NCBI GenBank assembly: GCA_036500845.1
Contig: DASYBJ010000189.1
Coordinates: 1-64,000, forward strand
Reading direction: 5' to 3'
DNA length: 64,000 bases
From: PALSA-350 sp036500845
GTDB taxonomy: Bacteria > Acidobacteriota > Terriglobia > Terriglobales > Acidobacteriaceae
Below, one piece after another: positions 45,653 through 54,610 of the stretch (position 1 is its first letter; every line of letters starts with the position of its first letter). Below the pieces are notes generated by a model. It had not been told where the DNA came from. It ran no database searches and saw nothing but the letters and a program-made list of their open reading frames with translations. The position numbers and the translations under genes are program-made.

Positions 45653-46501
45653 ATGTCCAATGAGAATGGCTCCATTGAATTGCGGGTACGCCGCCGTGCA
45701 TCGGATCTGCGTCGCGAACTGAGCGCAAGAAATCTTGAGCGAGCAAAGGTGCATGCACATGAGCTAACGTTCGGTGAAGTTCCCAGCATTGTGTACAGCA
45801 AAGCTGAGAGCGACGTACATGGCAATTTCCTTTCTGCGTCGTATCGACGCATTTGTGCGACTCCTCAATGGAGCAGGAGGCTTGAAAAGGTCTACACAGG
45901 GTCCAAACGGATCCCTTGGCATATGGACAGACGCCGACATGAGTTGGACTGCGCGACTAGCTCGGACGCCTTGCTCATGAATGTGTTTTGTTATCCGGGT
46001 GTGTTGAAGCGAATGTCGGTCTGCGCCATGCTGGGGGTTCAGAGGGATACGCAACCGGAATTTGGCTTTCGCCCTCGTACACCGCTCTTCAAGGGCAGAA
46101 TCGATCGCACTGAGATTGACCTGAAGCTTGACGACCTGCTCATTGAATCAAAACTGACCGAGAACGATTTCCAAGCGGCACGTCCGGAATTGATTCGGCG
46201 GTACCGCGATTTCGATGAGGTATTTGACGTCGAGTCGCTGCCGATCGTTGATGGCGTTGTCCGGTCATATCAACTAGTCCGCAATGTACTCGCCGCCTAT
46301 GCTCTCAAATGTTCGTTCTGTGTGCTGTGCGACGGAAGGCGCTCGGATCTAATCGAAGACTGGTATCGGATCATCAGCTCGGTGCGGCAAGCCGACCTGC
46401 GGTGCCAGCTTAGAACTCTCACATGGCAGGAGCTTGCAAGCACGCTCTCGCGAGTCCAGCAAAGCTTTCTTGAAGAGAAATACGGAATTGTTGCAATTTA
46501 G
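45653..46501 (+). CDS. PD-(D/E)XK nuclease-like protein (possibly PGN_0703-like)
   Basis: 282 residues from the ATG at 45653 (MSNENGS), with GCAGGGA upstream; an ATG at 45644 is 9 bases earlier. The central part has features of a PD-(D/E)XK fold: SKRIPWHMDRRRHELDCATS, then the strand pair IDLKLDDLLIESKLTENDFQ in which an Asp and a Glu-Ser-Lys occur with proper spacing. It resembles, from memory, the PGN_0703-like restriction-endonuclease-type family, which has no demonstrated function. No methylase or other defence gene is adjacent, so it is not an obvious restriction system. Confidence 0.5.
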   Translation: MSNENGSIELRVRRRASDLRRELSARNLERAKVHAHELTFGEVPSIVYSKAESDVHGNFLSASYRRICATPQWSRRLEKVYTGSKRIPWHMDRRRHELDCATSSDALLMNVFCYPGVLKRMSVCAMLGVQRDTQPEFGFRPRTPLFKGRIDRTEIDLKLDDLLIESKLTENDFQAARPELIRRYRDFDEVFDVESLPIVDGVVRSYQLVRNVLAAYALKCSFCVLCDGRRSDLIEDWYRIISSVRQADLRCQLRTLTWQELASTLSRVQQSFLEEKYGIVAI

Positions 46502-46744
46502 AAGTATTGCGCCACTTGCAGCCGACACTCGCTTCGGACATCGACGATTGCGCTGCCTTTTACACTGAAAGTGTAGAGACTGGCACACATACTATCCAGG
46601 TAGATTCTCCAACCCCGAGATTCGTTACCCTTCGGCGGACAAGAGAAATGTGACCGGCGAAAATCGGAGTTTCTGACGAACTCAATCTTTGTTCACCTGA
46701 TCGTTGTCCAGTGGATTACGAGATCTGTGTTGGATGGCATTGGA

Positions 46745-46764
46745 GAGCCGGGGAACCCCGGCTC
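46745..46764. promoter_or_regulatory. 20-base GC palindrome just upstream of the DUF72 gene
   Basis: GAGCCGGGG (46745-46753) and CCCCGGCTC (46756-46764) are perfect inverse complements separated by AA. The palindrome ends three bases before the GGAGG ribosome-binding site (46767-46771) of the following gene. It could act as an operator or fold in the mRNA to control access to that site. A second small hairpin, TACACT-GAA-AGTGTA, lies at 46561-46575 in the same spacer. Confidence 0.4.
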
Positions 46765-46778
46765 GGCGGAGGCTTTGA

Positions 46779-47714
46779 GTGCCGGAGCGCCTGGGAGCGG
46801 TGAAGATTGGAATTTCCGGATGGCGCTACAAAGGCTGGCGCGGGGTATTTTACCCCAGTGAGCTCCCCCAGCGGCGAGAGTTGGAGTTCGCGTCTCGCGA
46901 GTTCGACACCATCGAACTGAACGGGACTTTCTATTCCCTTCAACGACCACAGAGTTTCTTGCGGTGGTATGAAGAGACGCCGGACGACTTTGTCTTCTCA
47001 GTCAAGGGCTCACGCTTTATCACTCATATGCGCCGCCTCCGCGAAATCGAGCGGCCTCTGGCAAGGTTCTTCGCGCAGGGCATTCTGAATCTCGGGAAAA
47101 AATTAGGGCCCATTCTTTGGCAGTTCCCACCAAATTTCACATTCGATGCAGAGAGGTTCGCGAGCTTCTTCTCACTTTTACCGAATACACATGCCGAAGC
47201 GGCAACTCTGGTACACAGATATGCGGAGGACCTGGACTCAGAGGGTCGCTCGCCGGTTTTGGGCTCGACTCCCTTGAGGCATGCCATCGAGATCCGGAAC
47301 GAGAGTTTTGTGACCGACCGATTCATAAAGCTTCTTAAGGCCTATCGAATCGCCTTGGTAGTCGCTGATACTGTGGAATGGCCGCTGCTGATGGACGCGA
47401 CGACGGATTTCGTCTACTGCCGACTTCACGGAAGCGAACAGCTCTATGCAAGTGGCTACGAAGACCCGGCGTTGCAAATCTGGGCAGAACGTGCAACGAC
47501 ATGGGCTCGCGGCGGCGAAGTGATCGATGCAAGACGGGTGATGCCTCCTCCCAAGAGACAAGCGAGAGCGCGGAACGTCTTCGTGTACTTCGACAATGAT
47601 GCGAAAGTTCGCGCGCCGTTCGACGCGCACAATCTCCGCAACCACGTGTCAAGACTGCTTCCTGAGCTTCCAGCAGTTCGGTCGAGGCCACATGCTGATG
47701 AGTCAAGCCCCTAG
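46779..47714 (+). CDS. DUF72 (YecE-like) protein
   Basis: 311 residues from a GTG at 46779, chosen because GGAGG stands 7 bases upstream; a second GTG at 46800 (VKIGISGW) also begins at the conserved family start. TIM-barrel family markers: KIGISGWRYKGWRG-VFYP, FDTIELNGTFYSL, FVFSVKGSRFITH, ILWQFPPNF, AIEIRNESF and FVYCRLHGSEQLYASGY. The family has no established biochemical function. It is convergent with glgX. Confidence 0.85.
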   Translation: MPERLGAVKIGISGWRYKGWRGVFYPSELPQRRELEFASREFDTIELNGTFYSLQRPQSFLRWYEETPDDFVFSVKGSRFITHMRRLREIERPLARFFAQGILNLGKKLGPILWQFPPNFTFDAERFASFFSLLPNTHAEAATLVHRYAEDLDSEGRSPVLGSTPLRHAIEIRNESFVTDRFIKLLKAYRIALVVADTVEWPLLMDATTDFVYCRLHGSEQLYASGYEDPALQIWAERATTWARGGEVIDARRVMPPPKRQARARNVFVYFDNDAKVRAPFDAHNLRNHVSRLLPELPAVRSRPHADESSP

Positions 47715-47845
47715 TGCTTGCAGATGCGCACGGACGCGCTGACAAGGACGCGCTGAGCTCGATGCCAATGCGAGTGATCTACCTCACTTCCCTTCCCGGC
47801 TCTCCCGGAATACTGCTGATATCCAGTCACGTGGAGCATGGCATC

Positions 47846-49975
47846 TCAATTCACCTTCCTCGAATGGTCATAGAACACTTTGAGGGAACGGCCGCCGAGA
47901 ATGACCTTCCCGTCCGTTTCCCTTTCTTCAAAAGGCGCAGAGATTTCTTCTGTATTGATCAGTTGCCGCCATGGAGTTCCGTTGGGAATTGGCGGCAGTG
48001 TGAACTCGACGCCGTCACTCGAAGCGTTCACCAGCAGCAGGAAGCTGTCGTCGATGATTGGAACTCCATCTTCGTCTGAGACCTGCAGGGTTCTCCCGTT
48101 CAGCATCAGTCCGACGGAACGCACCCAATCGGAATTCCAAGCCTCATCGGACATCTCGTTGCCATCCGTCGAATACCAGGCGATATCTCGTATGACGGAA
48201 TTGCGAATCGTCCTATCCTGGAAGAACTTCCTGCGATGCAGGTTCGGGTGCGAGCGCCGAAGGTGAACCAACGCGGCTGTGAACTCTAACAGCCGTTTGC
48301 GTCGTTCGTCGAGATTCCAGTCATACCAAGTCAGCTCGTTATCATGGCAGTAGGCGTTGTTATTGCCTCTCTGCGATCGCGCTATCTCGTCCCCTCCAGA
48401 AATCATGGGGACGCCTTGACTCAAAAGCAGCGTAGCAAGAAAGTTCCGGATTTGGCGTTCCCGCATTTCATTGATCGCAGGATCAGCCGTTGGCCCCTCC
48501 ACTCCCATGTTCCATGAGTCATTGTCGTTCGCACCATCCGCATTGTCATCGCCATTCGCTTCGTTGTGTTTTTGGTTATAACTCACTAAATCGCACAAGG
48601 TAAAGCCATCATGAGCCGTAATAAAGTTAATGCTTGCGTAAGGCTTACGGCCGTCATGTTGATAGAGATCGCTCGATCCCGTAAGCCGGTATGCGAAGTC
48701 TGAAAGCTGCCACGCATCTCCCTTCCAAAATCGCCGTACTGTGTCCCTATAGCGCCCATTCCATTCCGCCCAGAGGACAGGAAAATTACCGACTTGATAC
48801 CCTCCTTCGCCTACGTCCCAGGGCTCAGCGATCAGCTTTACGTCGGCCAATGTTGGATCCTGGTGAATCGTGTCAAAGAATCCACTCAGCTTATCTACAT
48901 CATGCAGTTCCCGGGCAAGCGTAGCAGCCAAGTCGAACCGAAAGCCATCGACATGCATCTCGGTGACCCAGTAGCGAAGACTGTCCATCAGCAACTTCAA
49001 TACCTGAGGGTGCCGTACATTCAGGGTATTTCCTGTCCCGGTGTAATCCATGTAATACTGCGGGTTATCGGAAACAAGACGATAGTAGGTGGTGTTGCAA
49101 ATGCCTTTGAAGCTGAGCATCGGGCCCAGGTGATTGCCCTCGCACGTGTGGTTGTAAACCACATCGAGAATGACCTCAATGCCGGCCGAGTGGAGGGCCT
49201 TCACCATTCCTTTAAACTCGTGGACCTGACCGCCGCAGTCACCACTCGAGCTGTAGCGAGCTTCTGGCGCGAAATATCCAAGCGTGTTGTAGCCCCAATA
49301 GTTGCTCAGGCCGCGTTCGACCAAGTGCTTATCGTCAATGAAGTGGTGGACCGGCAACAACTCTACCGCGGTGATCCCCAGTTTCTTTAAATAGTCGATG
49401 CTCGCTTGATGCGCCAAGCCTGCGTACGTTCCCCGCAAGTTCTCGGGAACATTCGGGTTCCGCTTAGAGAAGCCCTTCACATGGACCTCGTAGATTACGG
49501 AATCCGCCAGCGGGGTTTGTGGAGGAGAGTCGCCGCCCCAGTCAAAACTATGCTCCACGACAATGCTCTTCGGCATACCGCTTGCACTATCCTTGTCGCA
49601 CCGTTGCAGGTCATCCCCACTCTCGAGGTTGTATGGGAATACAGGAGCTTTCCAGTCGACTTTGCCTGCGATCGCTTCCGTATAGGGATCGACTAAGAGT
49701 TTGGCGGGATTGAAACGGTCTCCCGCCTGCGGATTCCAAGGTCCTTCCACTCGATAGCCGTAGCGTTGGCCAGGGCCGATCCCGCGGACGAGGCCATGCC
49801 AGACGAACGCAGTCCGTTCTTTGAGCGAAATGCACTCCCTCTGCACGCCAGAGTCATCGAAAAGGCACACGGATACGCCCGTTGCGTGTTCTGAATAGAG
49901 AGCGAAGTTCGTTCCCTTTGAGTTAGCTTTAGCACCTAATGGGTATGGCTTTCCGGGCAGTAGAGTACGCTGCAT
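47846..49975 (-). CDS. glgX: Glycogen debranching enzyme GlgX (isoamylase type)
   Basis: 709 residues, normal for GlgX. An N-terminal CBM48-like domain (about 10-110: GTNFALYSEHATGVSVCLFD) precedes the GH13 barrel. Catalytic motifs: DVVYNHTCEGN (region I), DGFRFDLAATLAR with the nucleophile Asp (region II), LIAEPWD with the acid Glu (region III) and ITAHDGFTL (region IV). The enzyme hydrolyses alpha-1,6 branches of limit dextrins during glycogen breakdown in the cytoplasm. No other glycogen genes are adjacent here. Confidence 0.94.
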   Translation of the reverse strand: MQRTLLPGKPYPLGAKANSKGTNFALYSEHATGVSVCLFDDSGVQRECISLKERTAFVWHGLVRGIGPGQRYGYRVEGPWNPQAGDRFNPAKLLVDPYTEAIAGKVDWKAPVFPYNLESGDDLQRCDKDSASGMPKSIVVEHSFDWGGDSPPQTPLADSVIYEVHVKGFSKRNPNVPENLRGTYAGLAHQASIDYLKKLGITAVELLPVHHFIDDKHLVERGLSNYWGYNTLGYFAPEARYSSSGDCGGQVHEFKGMVKALHSAGIEVILDVVYNHTCEGNHLGPMLSFKGICNTTYYRLVSDNPQYYMDYTGTGNTLNVRHPQVLKLLMDSLRYWVTEMHVDGFRFDLAATLARELHDVDKLSGFFDTIHQDPTLADVKLIAEPWDVGEGGYQVGNFPVLWAEWNGRYRDTVRRFWKGDAWQLSDFAYRLTGSSDLYQHDGRKPYASINFITAHDGFTLCDLVSYNQKHNEANGDDNADGANDNDSWNMGVEGPTADPAINEMRERQIRNFLATLLLSQGVPMISGGDEIARSQRGNNNAYCHDNELTWYDWNLDERRKRLLEFTAALVHLRRSHPNLHRRKFFQDRTIRNSVIRDIAWYSTDGNEMSDEAWNSDWVRSVGLMLNGRTLQVSDEDGVPIIDDSFLLLVNASSDGVEFTLPPIPNGTPWRQLINTEEISAPFEERETDGKVILGGRSLKVFYDHSRKVN

Positions 49976-50223
49976 CTCACCTCTTGACAGAAATGAAACT
50001 ACTAAGTCTGTATGAGGAATGGATGCAGGCTCAATGCTTTACGATGTCTGAACAGGGTTTCCTACGAAGCCAGAAGTTGAATCCCTGAATGTGGCACACT
50101 GGCATTCCGTCGAATACAGGGAAGATCTCTTAACGATCGTTGAGTGCATCCAAAGTTTCAGATCGGCAACATCATGAAGCAGCAGTTCTTTAGTCACGAA
50201 TTGGGCGCCAAAAGAGTAGACGC

Positions 50224-53022
50224 ATGGCAACGACAAATAAAAAGCCAAGCCGGAAGAAAACCCCGTCGCCGCCGAAAAGCGCCTCGGATCTGATCGACGC
50301 GCAACTCGCCCGATACCGTGAGATGCGCGATTTTCACGTGACGTCAGAACCAAGCGGAGATGAGAGCGGAGACGGAAGCTCACGGCAACAGAGCCGCGGC
50401 GAACAATTTCCTTTCGTAGTACAGAAGCACCGTGCCACCCGGTTGCACTATGACTTTCGCTTGGGTCTGCATGGAGTGTTGAAGAGCTGGGCAGTCACCA
50501 AAGGACCGAGTTATGTTCCCGGAGACAAGCGACTCGCGGTTCAAGTTGAAGATCATCCTATGGAATATGGGGGGTTCGAAGGCACGATTCCGAAGGGCCA
50601 GTACGGCGGCGGGACCGTCATGCTATGGGACGACGGTACGTGGGAACCAGTCGGCGATCCTGACGCCGGCCTCGCCAAGGGGAATCTCAAATTCATCCTG
50701 CACGGCAAGAAACTCCGCGGCAAATGGGTATTGGTCAGAATGGGCGGCCGCGCTGCTCGAGAGGATAAGCCAAACTGGCTCCTCATTAAGGAACATGACG
50801 AGTACGAGCGCAAACCGGATGAGCCCTCCATTCTTGACGAAGAGCCGGACAGCGCGATCAGTGGACGGAGCCTTGACGCGATCGCCGGCGATGAAGACCA
50901 CGTTTGGCAATCGAATCGTCCGGAGACAAAGAGCGGAGGCAACGGGACCACAGCAGCTCGGAAGAGCTCTCAACAGAAGCTCCAGCCTTTTCGTCCTCAA
51001 AACCTGCCCGGCGAGACCGAAAAGATTCCCGAATTCGTTCCACCCCTGCTCGCGAAACAGTCAGAGGTAGTTCCCGAAGGTAAGGATTGGATTCACGAGC
51101 TGAAGCTCGATGGATACCGAATCCAGGCGCACTTAGAGTCCCACGGCTCGCAGTTGAAGGTTACGCTCTTCTCACGCAATGGGCTCGATTGGACGCACAG
51201 AATGGCGACCATTGCACGTGAGGTGAAGCGGTTCCCAGTCGAAGGCGCCATCCTGGATGGTGAAGTCGTGGTGCTCAACAGCTCAGGGCAGACAAGTTTT
51301 GCTGATCTTCAGGCGGCTTTCGACGAAAACAAACCCCAGGCCCTCTCCTATTTCATTTTCGACCTGCTTCATCTGAACGGGCACAATTTGCGCAATCTGC
51401 CCTTGATCGATCGCAAGCAACTGCTATTCGAGCTCATTGCAACACTCGGTCAAAACGAAATCATCCGCTTTAGCGAGCACCTGGTAGGTAACGGCAAGCA
51501 GATGTTTTCGGAGGCGTGCCGTTTGGGTGCCGAGGGGATCATTTCAAAGTTGATCTCAGCTCCCTATACCTCAGGGCGCAGCTCATCGTGGATCAAGATC
51601 AAGTGCGTTCGAGAACAAGAGTTCGTGATCGGCGGATTCACGCAGCCGTCTGATGGGTCGCACGGGATTGGCGCTCTCTTGCTCGGCTATTACGAGGACG
51701 GCCGGCTCGAATACGCCGGACGCACCGGCACCGGCTTTACACGCACGAGCTCTCGGGCCTTGCGCGACCGGCTGGAGAAACTTCGTACCGCGACATCCCC
51801 TTTCGCCGAGGTTCCGGCGGATGGCCGGCGCGGCGCGATCTGGGTAAAGCCGGCTTTGGTAGCACAGGTCCAGTTCCGCACCTGGACCGGCGATCATCGG
51901 GTGCGGCAAGCGAGCTTCAAAGGCATTCGGGAGGATAAGGCTGCGTCCGAAGTGCACCGGGAAGAACCGGATGCAGAGCTGTCGAAAGACTCAGAGCGGC
52001 CGCAGAAGAAGAAAAGAGAGAAGTCGACCGACACCGGACACTCGTCCAGTGATGTGCATCCCAATGAATCAGCGCACACACCACAGCACACCGACGTTTC
52101 CATCAAGGCTAATCCGTCTGCCAAACAACGTAGGGAGCCGCAGCAATCGCCGGCGATTCGGGTGACTCACCCGGATAAGATCGTCGACCCGGAGACGCGG
52201 CTCACGAAACAAGCACTGGTCGACTACTATCTCGCGGTCGCAGAGCATATGCTGCCGCACATTGCGGGACGGCCGCTCTCGTTAGTCCGATGCCCCAATG
52301 GTGCAGGACAGCACTGCTTCTTTCAAAAGCACCTGGGTCAAGGTATGCCGCGCGGCGTGGAAGGAGTAGAGATTCCCCATAAGAATGGGAAAGGGAGCGA
52401 GAAGTACGTCACGCTCTCAACCGTCGAAGGTCTTGCCGGGCTTGCACAAATGAACGTAATGGAAGTTCACGCGTGGGGATCAACGAACGCGATGCTGGAA
52501 ATTCCGGATCGTATCATCTTCGATCTGGATCCGGATGAAGGTGTAAGTTGGAAAACTCTGGCTGAAGCCGCTTTAGAGGTCCGGGAGCGGCTTCGCCAGC
52601 TTGGCCTCAAAAGCTTTCTCAAATCCACTGGAGGAAAGGGGCTCCACGTCGTGGCGCCAGTCCAGCCTGAGTACGACTGGGATATGGTCAAATCTTTCAC
52701 TCACGCCTTTACTCTCCAAATGGAGAGCGACAACCCGCAACTTTATGTCAGCAAGATGACAAAGGCGGCGCGGAAGAACAAAATCTTCGTCGATTACATG
52801 CGAAACGAACGCGAAGCAACTGCCATCGCGCCGTACTCTTCCCGTGCTCGACTGGGCGTAGGCGCCGCCGTTCCACTGGAGTGGTCGGAGCTGGACTCTT
52901 CGGAGCGGCCGCGCTTTTCAGTCGCAGAGTTTGCCCAGTGGCAAGCGAGGTTGCGCAACGATCCTTGGAAAGATATGTTGAAGACGGAGCAACGAATCCC
53001 TGCCGAGCTTTTTCAGACCTAG
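50224..53022 (+). CDS. ligD: ATP-dependent DNA ligase D (PE-LIG-POL)
   Basis: 932 residues. Domain order: 3'-phosphoesterase (about 62-195; FVVQKHRATRLHYDFRLG, YGGFEGTIPKGQYGGG), ATP-dependent ligase (about 270-580) with the adenylated Lys294 in HELKLDGYRI and motif V-like SSWIKIKCVRE, a charged linker (about 590-640), and a primase/polymerase domain (about 645-932) with metal-binding IIFDLDPDEG and the STGGKGLHVVAP loop. The order is that of Pseudomonas LigD, unlike the mycobacterial POL-PE-LIG. With Ku it performs bacterial non-homologous end joining. No Ku gene lies in this window, so the partner must be elsewhere. Confidence 0.94.
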   Translation: MATTNKKPSRKKTPSPPKSASDLIDAQLARYREMRDFHVTSEPSGDESGDGSSRQQSRGEQFPFVVQKHRATRLHYDFRLGLHGVLKSWAVTKGPSYVPGDKRLAVQVEDHPMEYGGFEGTIPKGQYGGGTVMLWDDGTWEPVGDPDAGLAKGNLKFILHGKKLRGKWVLVRMGGRAAREDKPNWLLIKEHDEYERKPDEPSILDEEPDSAISGRSLDAIAGDEDHVWQSNRPETKSGGNGTTAARKSSQQKLQPFRPQNLPGETEKIPEFVPPLLAKQSEVVPEGKDWIHELKLDGYRIQAHLESHGSQLKVTLFSRNGLDWTHRMATIAREVKRFPVEGAILDGEVVVLNSSGQTSFADLQAAFDENKPQALSYFIFDLLHLNGHNLRNLPLIDRKQLLFELIATLGQNEIIRFSEHLVGNGKQMFSEACRLGAEGIISKLISAPYTSGRSSSWIKIKCVREQEFVIGGFTQPSDGSHGIGALLLGYYEDGRLEYAGRTGTGFTRTSSRALRDRLEKLRTATSPFAEVPADGRRGAIWVKPALVAQVQFRTWTGDHRVRQASFKGIREDKAASEVHREEPDAELSKDSERPQKKKREKSTDTGHSSSDVHPNESAHTPQHTDVSIKANPSAKQRREPQQSPAIRVTHPDKIVDPETRLTKQALVDYYLAVAEHMLPHIAGRPLSLVRCPNGAGQHCFFQKHLGQGMPRGVEGVEIPHKNGKGSEKYVTLSTVEGLAGLAQMNVMEVHAWGSTNAMLEIPDRIIFDLDPDEGVSWKTLAEAALEVRERLRQLGLKSFLKSTGGKGLHVVAPVQPEYDWDMVKSFTHAFTLQMESDNPQLYVSKMTKAARKNKIFVDYMRNEREATAIAPYSSRARLGVGAAVPLEWSELDSSERPRFSVAEFAQWQARLRNDPWKDMLKTEQRIPAELFQT

Positions 53023-53206
53023 CGTTGAGGGGCAACTCTGTTCTAACTAGGCGATTCCGCATCGCCTTTCCCCGGGGTGATGGCACACCTGCATGTTTGC
53101 GCGCGCGTATGGGAGCCGTTGATCGCGGCCTAACGAATCTCTAGCCGGGTCGCCGGAAATTCTCGTTCGTCTATCTCGTCAATGTGCAACCTTAAATGGT
53201 TTGGTC

Positions 53207-53356
53207 CTAATGCTTTTTGAAGTACTGTACTTCACGTTCGTGTTGCTTTGCTTTTTCGAGATTCGGAAATGTCCCCAGATTGCGCCGCTTGCCGGTCTTG
53301 GGATCCCTCTTTTTGGAATACAAACGAAATTCGCCGCTCGGAAGTTTGCGTATCAT
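53207..53356 (-). CDS. Small basic protein, 49 residues
   Basis: ATG complementary to 53354-53356 with GAGGAACA upstream; TAG at 53207-53209. The peptide begins MIRKLPSGEFRLYSKKRDPK, continues TGKRRNLGTFPNLEKAKQHE and ends REVQYFKKH. It is strongly basic and reads as a single small domain. Comparable short proteins occur in other bacteria next to unrelated genes according to my recollection; the fold and function are unknown. The distinct K/R and aromatic pattern and the good start site argue that it is real. It is convergent with ligD. Confidence 0.7.
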   Translation of the reverse strand: MIRKLPSGEFRLYSKKRDPKTGKRRNLGTFPNLEKAKQHEREVQYFKKH

Positions 53357-53455
53357 TGTTCCTCGACCTCGTTTATATCGGAACCCTCAAAGTATGGATG
53401 CACTCAAACTCATCGGAGTGGCCATTGCGTGGTGTTTGCTGGAGCGTGCCCGAGC

Positions 53456-54568
53456 TTACGCAGGCAGCTCAGCCGGAGAGGGAAACTCATGTTGTTGGCG
53501 CCCAAGGTCCCCGTCGTATTTGACCGTGCTTTTGAAAAGTTCGTAGCGACCGTCCTGAAATTGCTTTCCGTGGGCACGCAGCTCTTCAATTTGCTGCGCA
53601 CTCAGAGGCTTGAAACTCTGCAGGATTCGTAGATTCTGATCAAGTACTTCCATCGAGTCGATGCCGCTGATTGTGGTGGAGACTCCAGGCAAACTCATGG
53701 CGTAGCAAAGTGCCTCCGCGGGCGTGAGCACACCGTTGACGATCATCTCTCCGGAACCGCCCATACTCTTCATGCCGAAGACGGCGAGGCCTCTGGCCGC
53801 TGCTACGGGCAGAACCTGCTGCTGGAAGCTGCGGTAGCTGTAATCCAACGGGTTCAAAGGCATTTGCACAGTATCGAAGGCATAGCCTCCATTCAACATG
53901 GCAAGGTGAATCGATGGATTCTTATGACCGGTAAACCCGACGAAGCGTGCTTTCCCCTCCTGCTTGGCCGCACTCAGAGCTTCCAGCACTCCGTCAGGCG
54001 CATAACATTTCTCCGGGTCGTTGTAGTAGACGACCTCATGAACCTGCCAGACATCGAGGTGGTCCGTCTGCAACCGGACCAGCGACTCTTCCAGCATGCG
54101 CATCGCTACGTCTTTTTTGCGTCCATGTGTGCACACCTTGGTCATAACGATCGCCTGATCGCGTTTGCCTTTGAGCGCCGTTCCAAGACGTTCTTCGCTC
54201 ATGCCCTTGTAATATTCCCAGGCATTGTCGAAGAAGTTGATGCCGTGGTCCAACGCCTTCGCAATCATATTGTTTACTTCAGCCTGTCCGGCTGCCGTGC
54301 CCAGATGGTAGCCACCCATGCCCAATATCGAGACTTGGACGCCGGTCTTGCCCATTGGGCGGCGCAGGGATTGAAACTGTGGAACTGGCGTCCCGTACTC
54401 CCCAGGAAGATTTGGAACAGCCGGGTTGGATTGTTCAGGGTTTGATGCGCCCGGGTTTTGAGCCATAGAGGGAGATGAAATCATCGACGCTGCCCCGGTA
54501 AAAGCAGCGCTCTTTAGAAAGCCCCTGCGGCTGATCTCAGTCCCTACTTGTGTGTCCTCGCAGTTCAC
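53456..54568 (-). CDS. Tat-exported aldo/keto reductase
   Basis: 370 residues from a GTG at 54568 with GGAGG 7 bases upstream. A twin-arginine signal (ISRRGFLKSAAFTGAASM) suggests export of a folded, cofactor-loaded enzyme. The AKR catalytic tetrad is visible: Asp and Tyr in FFDNAWEYY, Lys in VMTKVCTHG, His in DVWQVHEV. The expected reaction is NADPH-dependent carbonyl reduction, though AKRs with Tat signals are poorly understood. It is a close paralogue of the next gene (54611), 42 bases upstream in the same direction, so the two form an operon. Confidence 0.88.
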   Translation of the reverse strand: MNCEDTQVGTEISRRGFLKSAAFTGAASMISSPSMAQNPGASNPEQSNPAVPNLPGEYGTPVPQFQSLRRPMGKTGVQVSILGMGGYHLGTAAGQAEVNNMIAKALDHGINFFDNAWEYYKGMSEERLGTALKGKRDQAIVMTKVCTHGRKKDVAMRMLEESLVRLQTDHLDVWQVHEVVYYNDPEKCYAPDGVLEALSAAKQEGKARFVGFTGHKNPSIHLAMLNGGYAFDTVQMPLNPLDYSYRSFQQQVLPVAAARGLAVFGMKSMGGSGEMIVNGVLTPAEALCYAMSLPGVSTTISGIDSMEVLDQNLRILQSFKPLSAQQIEELRAHGKQFQDGRYELFKSTVKYDGDLGRQQHEFPSPAELPA

Positions 54569-54610
54569 GCATAAACCTCCGCATGGTTTCTGGATTCCCT
54601 CGCTTCTGAA

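Noticed and set aside
45406..45852. Minus-strand ORF of 148 codons
   Set aside because: Antisense to the start of the PD-(D/E)XK-like gene; Ser/Arg-rich, no domain.
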